From the NCBI GenBank assembly GCA_938036435.1, contig CALHPU010000154.1, positions 1 through 59,430 on the forward strand: a DNA stretch of 59,430 nt, written 5' to 3'. Positions within the stretch are counted from its first letter, which is position 1. Each line of letters starts with the position of its first letter. Source of the DNA: an uncultured Pirellulaceae bacterium (lineage in GTDB: Bacteria > Planctomycetota > Planctomycetia > Pirellulales > Pirellulaceae). The translations under genes and the position numbers were made by a program. The notes under the pieces were generated by a model. That model did no database searches. It was not told the origin of the DNA and was given only the letters and a program-made list of their open reading frames with translations. Positions 1 through 8,300 of the stretch are shown in pieces.

Positions 1-120
1 CCGCGCTGCCTCGCGTACCTGTTGTACTGCCGGCAGCAACATGCCAATCAATATCCCGATAATTGCGATCGCCACCAGAAGCTCGACTAGAGTGAATCCC
101 TTGGTGTGGTTTTTTTTCAT
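1..120 (-). CDS. DUF1559-type protein with prepilin N-terminal signal (5' part only)
   Basis: The first 40 codons of a gene that runs off the left edge of the window. The start codon is at 118-120 on the minus strand. The protein begins with a short basic leader (MKKNHTK), then [17 protein letters not shown], the type IV prepilin/pseudopilin processing signal with the invariant Glu at +5 of the mature protein. It continues with [13 protein letters not shown], which is typical of the DUF1559 family that planctomycetes carry in many copies. Such proteins are thought to be processed by a prepilin peptidase and to sit in the cell envelope, but their role is unknown. Only the N-terminus is visible, so the family call rests on this signature. 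Confidence 0.85.
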   Translation of the reverse strand, partial: MKKNHTKGFTLVELLVAIAIIGILIGMLLPAVQQVREAAR

Positions 121-211
121 GTGTGCACTCAATTTGCTCAAATGATGGCCTTATCAACCGCCTCATTTACTTGGGAAATTATAGCAACTTGTGTGACGAA
201 GTCTGTGAAAA

Positions 212-934
212 CTATGACAGGCCACTTGTCTGGAAAGGTTCTCGTTCAAAACGTCCCATCAAGTATCCCAGCCCCCAGTTTTGAATCAGTCCTCCGGAGA
301 TCAGCATCGCAACAGCGGCAGATGCTAGAACGTCACTGGGCCAATGTGCTTGGAAGGCGATGCGTTGAAACGACGCTAGACACGCCAGAAAGATGAACAA
401 ATACTTTCCTTTCGGATAGAGCCAACACATGCCAATGGCAAAACCGACAACCATGGCCGTATGGGCCGAGGGGAATGATTGGCTTTGATAGACAAGGTTG
501 AAGTCACCCTGCAACATTAGCCCTTGCCACGTTTGGGCGTTAGAGTCGGGGTAGCTTGGCACAAGCAAATGGTCAAGATAACTGGTCGGTCGACGGCGGA
601 CAACGATTGTCTTGATGGCGTGCACGATCAGAGGCGGCCAGATTACGCACATCAGTAAACGCAGTAGATGTCGCCTGTAGGCCGGAGCCATCACCCATGT
701 CGCCCAAACCACGACCGCCACACACATTCCGTGCGCGAAGAATTCGGACAGTTTCAGAATGCGGCTGGCGTCACCACGCAGCTTGTCAGGCTGCAGCAAT
801 TCCAGCAAAGCAATATCAAACCTAGCCGCCGCTGCGGCCAGCAACGCGCACACGGCGCTTGCCACAACCATCGAGCGAAATCTAACAGCAGGTCGGACTT
901 CTGATGGCGTTGTAAAATGTCGGATGAAGGACAT
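212..934 (-). CDS. PAP2-superfamily membrane phosphatase
   Basis: A 240-residue polytopic membrane protein with the three phosphatase motifs of the PAP2/acid phosphatase superfamily. Motif 1 is K108...R114-P115, motif 2 is PSAH at 155-158, and motif 3 is R191...H197...D201. Membrane segments are visible near residues 22-38, 66-84, 90-106, 160-172 and 177-190. Family members dephosphorylate lipid phosphates such as undecaprenyl pyrophosphate, phosphatidic acid or phosphatidylglycerol phosphate at the membrane surface. The substrate cannot be read from the sequence. There is no obvious Shine-Dalgarno sequence in front of the start at 934. The neighbours on the same strand (partial DUF1559 gene, tpx) do not suggest a pathway. 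Confidence 0.85.
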   Translation of the reverse strand: MSFIRHFTTPSEVRPAVRFRSMVVASAVCALLAAAAARFDIALLELLQPDKLRGDASRILKLSEFFAHGMCVAVVVWATWVMAPAYRRHLLRLLMCVIWPPLIVHAIKTIVVRRRPTSYLDHLLVPSYPDSNAQTWQGLMLQGDFNLVYQSQSFPSAHTAMVVGFAIGMCWLYPKGKYLFIFLACLASFQRIAFQAHWPSDVLASAAVAMLISGGLIQNWGLGYLMGRFEREPFQTSGLS

Positions 935-947
935 AAATTCGAAACCA

Positions 948-971
948 GTAGCCGATCTCGCAAGAGATTGG
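948..971 (-). repeat. Copy of dispersed intergenic core repeat
   Basis: On the minus strand this reads CCAATCTCTTGCGAGATC followed by GGCTAC. The same core recurs, with few changes, at 11215-11241, 16084-16109, 49929-49954 and 50044-50069, and in a weaker form at 11171-11193. All copies are outside genes. Confidence 0.75.
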
Positions 972-1046
972 AAAATTATTGCTCAAACCGTCCAAAGTCT
1001 TGCCACTTCGGCTACCAAAAGTTGGTGGCAAAGATCTTAAGTGAGT

Positions 1047-1347
1047 GCCGGGGTGCCATGTTTACGCGATCACAGAAAGTTGATGCAAGCGCGCCAATCG
1101 AAGCATGCTCACGCCAACTTATCCGCTTGTCTAATCTATCGCGTAAGCATGCCTGCAACGGTTTGCCACACTTCTCGCCAAGGCGTGAAGCATGGCCGGG
1201 GTGCCATGTTTACGCGATCACAGAAAGTTGATGCAAGCGCCCGATCGAAGCATGCTCACGCCGACTTATCCGCTTGTCTAATCTATCGCGTAAGCATGCC
1301 CGCAACGGTTCGCCGCGCTTCTCGCCAAGGCGTGAAGCATGGCACCC
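1047..1347. repeat. Two tandem copies of a 148-bp intergenic repeat with palindromic ends
   Basis: A unit of about 148 bp occurs twice in direct tandem (1047-1194 and 1195-1342), differing by a few substitutions and one base of length. Each unit starts with GGGTGCCATG and the array ends with CATGGCACCC, so its outer ends are inverted repeats of each other. It lies between tpx and the PAP2 gene and contains no credible gene. Open frames across it are by-products of the repetition. Confidence 0.85.
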
Positions 1348-1394
1348 GAAAATTGGGTCGCGATAAAATACTAGTCTCGGCGACGCAATCGAGC

Positions 1395-1895
1395 TTAATT
1401 TACCGCCGCAACCGCAGCATCGTAAGACGGTTCATCTGCAATTTCTGGCACCAATTCCGTGTAGGCAACCTTGCCATCGGCATCGATGACGACAATTGCG
1501 CGAGCCAGCAAGCCCTTCAGTGGCCCATCAACGATCGACACTCCGTAGCTGTCGCCAAATCCGCTGCAACGAAAAGCAGACGCGTTGGTGACGTGCTCGA
1601 CATTGTTAGATTCACAGAAACGCTTTTGCGCAAACGGTAGATCCTTCGAAACGTTCAAAATCACTGCGTCGCCCAGTTCACCGACCTTCGAATTGAAAGT
1701 CTGGACGCTGGTTGCGCAAGTTGGCGTGTCGAAACTGGGGACAATGTTCAGGATTACTTTTTTGCCTGCGACAGATTCAAGTGTCACGTCGCCTAGGTCT
1801 CCTCCGACAAGCGTAAACGCCGGTGCAGCAGATCCAACTGCAGGTAAATCGCCACTGGTGTTGCACGCATTGCCTTTAAGAGTAATTCCAGCCAT
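1395..1895 (-). CDS. tpx: Thiol peroxidase Tpx
   Basis: A 166-residue atypical 2-Cys peroxiredoxin that reduces hydroperoxides in the cytoplasm or periplasm using thioredoxin. The peroxidatic cysteine is C60 in the motif PSFDTPTC, and the resolving cysteine is C94 in RFCESNN, matching the spacing of the E. coli enzyme (C61/C95). Length and C-terminus are full. I chose the ATG at 1895 (MAGITLKG) over the in-frame upstream start because an AAGGA ribosome-binding site sits about nine bases before it and the family starts there. It is a single gene, with intergenic repeats downstream. Confidence 0.95.
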   Translation of the reverse strand: MAGITLKGNACNTSGDLPAVGSAAPAFTLVGGDLGDVTLESVAGKKVILNIVPSFDTPTCATSVQTFNSKVGELGDAVILNVSKDLPFAQKRFCESNNVEHVTNASAFRCSGFGDSYGVSIVDGPLKGLLARAIVVIDADGKVAYTELVPEIADEPSYDAAVAAVN

Positions 1896-1963
1896 ATGTC
1901 TTTTTTCCTTTTTCAAGAATTAGTGTTTTAAGTTTTTGTTTTATCTATTTTAGAATGCCAAGC

Positions 1964-2437
1964 CTACTGACCAACGTCAAGGTCGAGGTCTTCGATGTCG
2001 CTCAGTTCTTCTTCGAGTTCGCTTATTTCGTCTCCGACCATGATCCTTTTGCCGTTGGCATCGACCGAGATCTCTTTTGTTTTCACCGATGTGCCTTGAG
2101 GGGCGAAGACGATTCGATACGTGCCGCTACCTTCGGGGCCGCTGACATCGCCACTTAAAACGACCTCTTGTCCTTGTGCGGATTGTTGCGGTGGGCCGAC
2201 CTCCAAAGGGCTGCCCAATTCAGCTTGGACGGCGGGAGAATTCGCAATCGAGTCCTTCGCTGCCTCCATTTCGGCGAAAACGCCAGCGCCAAGATATCCG
2301 ACAACGCCAATTCCGCCTAAACACAATAGGCATACAAGCAAACAGCCTACGCCCGCAAAAATCCAAACCTTACTTCCCTTTTTCGCCGGTGGCACGCTGC
2401 CTACCGGTGGTTGGTACCCTGGTTGTATGTCGCTCAT
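1964..2437 (-). CDS. Small membrane protein with Coa1/Tim21-like domain
   Basis: 157 residues. A short proline-rich cytosolic head (MSDIQPGYQPPVGS) is followed by a single strong membrane span near residues 24-50 (VWIFAGVGCLLVCLLCLGG). The exported domain contains the pattern typical of Coa1-like proteins: EMEAAKDSIANSPAVQAELGS, then VVLSGDVSGPEGSGTYRIVF. The end is an acidic tail. Coa1 domains are known from cytochrome oxidase assembly, but in planctomycetes many such proteins have no assigned role. The start at 2437 is preferred to the longer frame because the upstream residues look non-coding. The family call is tentative. It is divergent from the FIST gene that starts about 130 bp away. 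Confidence 0.7.
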   Translation of the reverse strand: MSDIQPGYQPPVGSVPPAKKGSKVWIFAGVGCLLVCLLCLGGIGVVGYLGAGVFAEMEAAKDSIANSPAVQAELGSPLEVGPPQQSAQGQEVVLSGDVSGPEGSGTYRIVFAPQGTSVKTKEISVDANGKRIMVGDEISELEEELSDIEDLDLDVGQ

Positions 2438-2568
2438 CCGATTCTCTCTGTCTCTGTATAACTCAATAGTTAATCCGAGTGGTGCCATTCCCTTGCAGAG
2501 CGACACTTGTAAGATTTGAACCATCGATTGTAACGCCATGGCGACAACTTAAAAAGGTCCACCAGACG

Positions 2569-3753
2569 ATGCCCAACCAATACGCCAGTGTCCACCGATT
2601 GTCCTCGGACCCGATTTCGGCTGTGACTGAGGCATCGATGATGCTCAACGAGGCCTTGGGCGGCGAGAAACCGGATCTAATTTTTGCGTTTTCCGCAGGA
2701 TATGCAGGCGCTGAATTTGACCTAGCGATGCCCAAGATATCGGATTTAACAGGTTGTGAAAACGTTGTCGGCGTCAGTTGCGTTTCGCTGATCTCAGGCA
2801 ATCAAGAATTTGAGAACCAATCCGGCATCTGCCTGTGGGCGGCTCGGTTCGAAGACGCGCAGGTTCTGCCATTTCATTTAGAATTCAACACGCATGCTGG
2901 CGAACAGTTCTTTGCCGGCTGGCCGGAGGAGTCTGAATCGCTGTGGGACCAAGACCCTGCTCTTTTCTTCTTGACCGATCCATATTCGTTCCCCGTCGAC
3001 GCGCTGCTGGTGCGGATTGGCGAAGACCATCCCAACACCAAAGTTTTCGGTGGCGTTGCCGATGGTGCCTCTCGACCGGGAGAAGCTCGATTGTTACTAG
3101 GAAACCAAACGTACACCGAAGGAGCAATCGCCGTGATGGTCAGCGGCGTGGGGGTTGAATCGGTCGTCTCCCAAGGCTGTCGACCGATCGGCAAGCCACA
3201 CATCGTCACCTCAGCCGAGCGCAACGAGGTTCTTTCTTTAGCAGGAAAACCTGCTTTCGATGTGCTCAAATCGACTTACGACCAGTTGCCTACCCAAGAC
3301 AAAGCAAAAGTTGAGCAAGGCTTGCACTTGGGTATCGCAATGACGGAGCTAAAAGACAATTTTGAGTACGGCGATTTTCTGATTCGAAATGTGATCGGCA
3401 TCGACGAAGCGAAGAGATGCTTCGCGCTCAGCGACTACGTGCGGATGGGAAGGACGGTGCAGTTTCACATTCGCGATGCGTTATCGGCGTCGGCGGAATT
3501 GGAATCGATGCTGAAAAAGGCAAAAGCGGAAATGGACCATTCGCGTAACGCCGCAGCACGAGCGGCACTTATTTTCAGTTGCAACGGACGCGGTTCATGG
3601 TTGTTCCCCGAGCCCAATCACGATGCCGAAATGGTCAACAAGGTGCTGGGGAAGCTAGAGTGCGCGGGTTTCTTTGCCGCCGGCGAAATTGGATCCGTTG
3701 GCGATCAAGCATTCTTGCATGGGTTTACAGCTAGTGTGGCGGTTTTCGAGTAA
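2569..3753 (+). CDS. FIST N/FIST C sensory-domain protein
   Basis: 394 residues covering the FIST N domain (about 1-200, with LIFAFSAGYAG and VVGVSCVSLISG) and the FIST C domain (about 220-390, with FLIRNVIGID, RMGRTVQFHIRDA, and the final ALIFSCNGRG and GFFAAGEIG blocks). FIST domains are extracytoplasmic or intracellular ligand-sensing modules often attached to signalling outputs. Here no output domain is attached, so the protein is a stand-alone FIST. The ATG at 2569 is preferred to the longer upstream frame because an AAGGTC site precedes it and the upstream residues look non-coding. It is followed 83 bp later by a membrane protein gene on the same strand. Confidence 0.85.
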   Translation: MPNQYASVHRLSSDPISAVTEASMMLNEALGGEKPDLIFAFSAGYAGAEFDLAMPKISDLTGCENVVGVSCVSLISGNQEFENQSGICLWAARFEDAQVLPFHLEFNTHAGEQFFAGWPEESESLWDQDPALFFLTDPYSFPVDALLVRIGEDHPNTKVFGGVADGASRPGEARLLLGNQTYTEGAIAVMVSGVGVESVVSQGCRPIGKPHIVTSAERNEVLSLAGKPAFDVLKSTYDQLPTQDKAKVEQGLHLGIAMTELKDNFEYGDFLIRNVIGIDEAKRCFALSDYVRMGRTVQFHIRDALSASAELESMLKKAKAEMDHSRNAAARAALIFSCNGRGSWLFPEPNHDAEMVNKVLGKLECAGFFAAGEIGSVGDQAFLHGFTASVAVFE

Positions 3754-3836
3754 TTTTGAGTATGATGCTCAGCGGTAACTCCACAGCCTATTGTGCTTAA
3801 GAAAACCCATCCTCAATCCTCTTCCTCAACGAACCG

Positions 3837-4859
3837 ATGACTGAAACTGACTCGAACAAGAAATCTTCCCGCAAGATCATGGTCGTGATCGCCAAGTGGG
3901 TGGTCTCGATTGCGATCATTTCGATGTTGGTCGTCTCTCGCAGAGAAGAAATACTCGAGTTTTTTGATTCAGAGAAACGCTACCACTGGTGGGTCGTCGG
4001 GCTATTTACGATGACAGCTGCTTTTACGATCAGCTATCTTCGTTGGCATAACTTGGCCAACGCCATTGAACTCAAACTGACAGTCGTCGAAGCAGTGAAG
4101 CTGGGCTTTATCGGGTCATTCTTCAACGTGGTAGCTTTTGGAGTTGTCGGAGGCGACTCACTTCGTGCGTTTTACGCGGCCAGACACTCTCCCGGCAGAA
4201 CCCCCGAAGCCATTCTAAGCGTGTTTATTGATCGGGTGATTGGTTTGATTGTGATGTGCGGATTCGCTGCTGTGGCATTTTTATTCAATGGAATCCCCGG
4301 GGAACCATCGGCTGATAAAACGGCGATAGAGTTCGGATGCAAGTTCGCCGGTTGTGCATCGATCGCCGGCGTGATTGCTTTGCTGGTGATGCTTTACTTT
4401 CCCAGCCTCAAGCAGACGCGTCTGTTTCAGTCGTTGATCGGTCTCCCTAAGCTTGGTGATGCGCTCGAACGCGTGATGGACGCTGCTGCACTTTACAGCA
4501 AGCGGAAACAAGTCATTCCGCTGGCGATGTTTTTTAGCCTGTGTACGAATATGTTGTTCGCGATCACGATCTATCTTGTGGCGCTGGCGATCGCACCAGA
4601 GGTACCCAATCTTGGCGATCACTTTGTCATCGCTCCGATTGCGATGGTCGCCAATTCGTTACCGCTGCCCGGTGGCATCGGTGGAATGGAGGCGGCGATG
4701 GCCTTCCTGTATACCTGCTTCGAACATGCAGGGGGCATTCTTGTTGCGTTGGGCTATCGCCTGTGCATTTTGTTCGTGTCGTTGATCGGTTGGATCGTCT
4801 GGCTGACATTGAAACAGACTGTCAGCGTGGACGTTGGCGCCGAACACGCCAAAGAATAG
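3837..4859 (+). CDS. YbhN/UPF0104-type membrane protein (LPG synthase transmembrane family)
   Basis: 340 residues with about eight membrane segments and the family hallmarks: RWHNLANAI early in the protein, FFNVVAFGVVGGDSLRAFY, FIDRVIGLIVM, and the late LPLPGGIGGMEAAMAFLY block. The family is related to the flippase part of MprF and to glycosyltransferase-associated AglD-like proteins. It is thought to move lipid-linked substrates across the inner membrane. There is no synthase (GNAT-like) domain, so aminoacyl-lipid synthesis is not implied. It lies downstream of the FIST gene without clear coupling, and an intergenic repeat zone follows. Confidence 0.85.
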   Translation: MTETDSNKKSSRKIMVVIAKWVVSIAIISMLVVSRREEILEFFDSEKRYHWWVVGLFTMTAAFTISYLRWHNLANAIELKLTVVEAVKLGFIGSFFNVVAFGVVGGDSLRAFYAARHSPGRTPEAILSVFIDRVIGLIVMCGFAAVAFLFNGIPGEPSADKTAIEFGCKFAGCASIAGVIALLVMLYFPSLKQTRLFQSLIGLPKLGDALERVMDAAALYSKRKQVIPLAMFFSLCTNMLFAITIYLVALAIAPEVPNLGDHFVIAPIAMVANSLPLPGGIGGMEAAMAFLYTCFEHAGGILVALGYRLCILFVSLIGWIVWLTLKQTVSVDVGAEHAKE

Positions 4860-4956
4860 CAAGGGAAGACTTCAACAATCCCGAAAAGCGTTTGTTGAAG
4901 TTGATTCAATGCAAGCCCGACGCGCGAGTTTTGAAGTTGCACAAATACTAGCCCGA

Positions 4957-5179
4957 CGCGCGAGCGAGCGGATATTTCCGAGGATTTCCGGATTCCTTGC
5001 TTGCGCATCGGGCTTGTATTAAAACGCTTTGCGATCTCAAAACAGCGAGCATTTTGTCTAATAGAATGTGTACTTTGCTCTCAAATGTGCAACTTCAAAA
5101 CGCGCGAGCGAGTGGATATTTCCGAGGGTTTCCGGATTCCTTGCTTGCGCATCGGGCTTGTATTGAAACGCTTTGCGAT
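4957..5179. repeat. Two direct copies of a ~79-bp dispersed repeat
   Basis: Copy one is 4957-5035 and copy two is 5101-5179. They are nearly identical, differing by a few substitutions. Both contain CGCGCGAGCGAG, GATTTCCGGATTCC..., GCATCGGGCTTGTATT and ACGCTTTGCGAT. The segment between them (about 5036-5100), together with part of copy one, reappears on the other strand at 29663-29760. No gene is supported in 4860-5230. Confidence 0.85.
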
Positions 5180-5239
5180 TTCCAGGGGAACTTAAACCCC
5201 GAATCCATTAGTGCAAATTTAAAACTTGCGAGTGCCAAC

Positions 5240-5278
5240 AAAAAATGCCTCCTGAATAAGAGTTCAAGAGGCATTTGT
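5240..5278 (-). terminator. Rho-independent terminator of the VWA/STN gene
   Basis: On the minus strand a 9-bp stem (AAATGCCTC, 5268-5276, with GAGGCATTT, 5243-5251) closes a 16-base loop and is followed directly by a T run. It lies about 30 bases after the stop codon of the 1440-residue protein gene. Confidence 0.9.
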
Positions 5279-5308
5279 TATTCCGACTTAAAGCAATCCG
5301 GTAACCGA

Positions 5309-8300
5309 TTAGAGCTGGCCGCCGGCTCCGCCTCCTGCGCCACCTCCCAAGCCACCTCCACCTCCTCCAGTAGCTCCACCGCCCGCATTGTCGGCGTTGC
5401 CCAGCGTGTTGAAGTTCGACACAGACTGAAGGTCCGTAATAAACGGTGACAGGCTAACCATCACGTACAAACGGTCAGAAGTCGTCGCGTGTTGCACTTG
5501 GAGTGTGGTGGAAAGCGAGAAAAACTGAATGTTGGGTTGGTAACCGACAACGCCGGGATTCAAGCCCGGATCGTTCGCCAGTTGATCTATGGCAAACGGG
5601 TTTCCTTCTTGAGCTCCCGCGATCAAGCCACCGTAGTAATCGCTGGCTGCTGAAGAGCTGTAACTGCTGGCCAACTGTTGGGCCAAAACATGCCGCTTGG
5701 AGACCATCTGCTGTTCAACCAACGTTTCAATCGTATGCTTTTCTAGCGAATCGGTACGACGGCCTTTGGCAAGCCTGAAGTTAACCAAGGCTCCCTTGTC
5801 GCCAATATCAACGAGCTTCGACTCGCGTGTCTCAAAAGGCGAGTTAACATTGTGCCGCACGTCGACGTTGACTTTACCCGATGTCACTTTTCCTGTTTGC
5901 TTACGCACGATCACTTGGTAGTCACCGGCAAAACCTTTGGCCAGCACGTAACGTTCAGTCACCATCCCAGATTGATTAGGTCCCGCAGAAGCGTTGTCGC
6001 CTTCGTGCACACCACCGGCAGTCGTTCGCCGAATAAGACGCGAGCAAACCGTTCCTCCTGGTTCTTTCACATAGAGATCAACGTCGGCATCACCGGTGTA
6101 GCTGATCTCGACAATGCAATCACGCTGTTGGGCTTCGGCAAGGCTCTCGTTAAATTCCTTCAGCGCCTCTTCATCGCCGCTTTGCTGAAGCGACTTTTGA
6201 ATTGTCTTGGCAAGAATATTGGCACGTTTAACGATGTGTTTTCCGTCAGGCCACTCTTGGGACAAAACGCCCAAGACTGCCCATTGGCGAGCTTCGTTGT
6301 CTTTGATCCGCTCGGCCGCCTCGAGGCCCAGCAAGTACGGTTCGACCGTCGATGAATTCTCAATTGAGATATCCATCAGAACTGAGATCGCCCGTTTTTC
6401 CATGCCGGCGCCAAGCATGTACTTGGCAGCTTCCAATGCAGAGGCTGTGCTGGTGGAAAAATCAACCGCAGACATAAACGCACGCTCAATCTCGTGCTGA
6501 CTTTTCCCGCCAAGCTTCATGGCGAGGCCCAGTGCCTCAAACATCCAAGGTTGGATGTCATCGTTGCGAATCGCTCCATTGACCAGCGCGATGATCTCAT
6601 CATAGTTGCGGTCTTTGTGGTGCTTGCGAACGGTCGCTCGCACGTCCGCGGCAGCAGGATGCACGTTGGCAAAATACTCTGCCCAAGCCTGATTGGCATC
6701 GCCGCTGTGATCCAATTCGATCGCCCTAGGTCCGCGGACTGCTGAAGTTGAGACTTTTTGGACGACTGGGATGGTTGAAACGTCGGTATCTTGGACACAG
6801 AATACTCCGCCGCCACCGCCGCCACCTTGACCGCCGCCGCCGAAGCCACCTCCGCCGCCGCCACCCAATCCGCCGCCACCGCCGCCGAGACCACCACCGC
6901 CGCCACCGCCAAAACCGCCGCCGGCGTTGAATCGTGGGGCAACCAGATCGCCGACGTTGTAAACGTCAGTGACAAGGTTTTCCGGGTCGTTGATGTTGTC
7001 GATCGAGATGATCCGCAATACTTCGTCACGGACGATATAAGTTGCGTTAAACGGTTTGAGCATCAATCGCAGGCCGTTCTTCAAACGAACGCCGCGCAGA
7101 TTGACCGTGATCAACTCCTCTTCGGTCAGCGAATCGTCGATTGCGGTTTCATCAAGAAAAATGTTGATCTTGAATTTTTCTTCGAGTTCAGCCTTCACGT
7201 CCGAAAATTGAGTTTCCTCGTATACGAGTTCGGCTGGTTTTTCGAGTGCTTCGAGAATTGCCTCGTCAAGCACACTACCTGTCAGGCGAGCGTTCTGGAA
7301 TTTAGCACGCAACTTCTTTTTCTCCAGCCACTCTTCAGCATCAGGGAAAGTAATCAGCCTATCATCGGGAAAGCTACTTGCTGCGCGATCCATTGAATGA
7401 GCCGAAACCATGAAGGCTCGCTCTCGCTGCCTCAAGTAGTCAAGCGACTTTTGATAGTTGATTGCTGCTCGGGCGCCCTCGGTCGCAACGACGGCCTCGG
7501 GAGTATTTGGAGCCAATGCGAAAGCACTTTCGGCAACGCCGGCTGCTGACACGTAGTTCCGTTCTTTCATCAAAGAATCAAACTGGTTGATAAACCGGCC
7601 GATCTTCACCTCATTACGCTCGTAAGCATCAGCCGCCAATTCATTCGATGCGGCCACCGCACGATTGCGGGCAATCTCATCTTGCTTAGCCTCGAACTCT
7701 AGTTTCTTCTGTCTGGCCGAATCGAGTGCAGACTCCAAAGAGTATCGCAGATTCACGATCGTCTCTTCTCTAAGCTGGGGAGTCTGATCAACAACCTCAA
7801 TCATGTTCTTCAGTCGATTGATTGCCTCGGTCGGATTAGAGCCCAGCTCCGATTGAGCCCGTTGAATCTCGTACCGTACCTGCTTGGTAACTTTCTGGTT
7901 GATTACTGCCTGAAAGTCTTTTTGCTTGTCGATGGCATTCTCACCCGCTTCACGCGCTCTGGCCATCAATTGATCAACGGCTGCAGAATTTACCACCCGA
8001 CCGCCGCCCTGAAGCATAGGGGCGTTAAATTGCCGAGTAGATGATCCGGCTCTGGTGGACGATCCTTCTTTAGTAGAGGAACCCATCGTCAACGGAGCGT
8101 CGATGTCATCGCTGACGCCCTGATTGAAATCGAGAGTTTCCTCCGGTTGTGCTTCAACCACCGAATTGTCAGAACTTCCAAAAGGATCATCAGACATTGG
8201 CTGTGAATCGACAGGATCATCCGCCGGAGGCGCCTCAACGACGTCAACCTCTTCAACAATAGATTCTTCAGATCCAAAGATGCTATCATCAGCAGGAACG

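Noticed and set aside
1041-1640. 199-codon frame across the tandem repeat and into tpx
   Set aside because: The first half is repeat DNA and the second half is antisense to tpx.
6790-6930. Assembly artefact in the glycine-repeat stretch
   Set aside because: The reading frame stays intact through the repeat, and a second glycine-rich segment ends the same protein, so the repeat is likely genuine.
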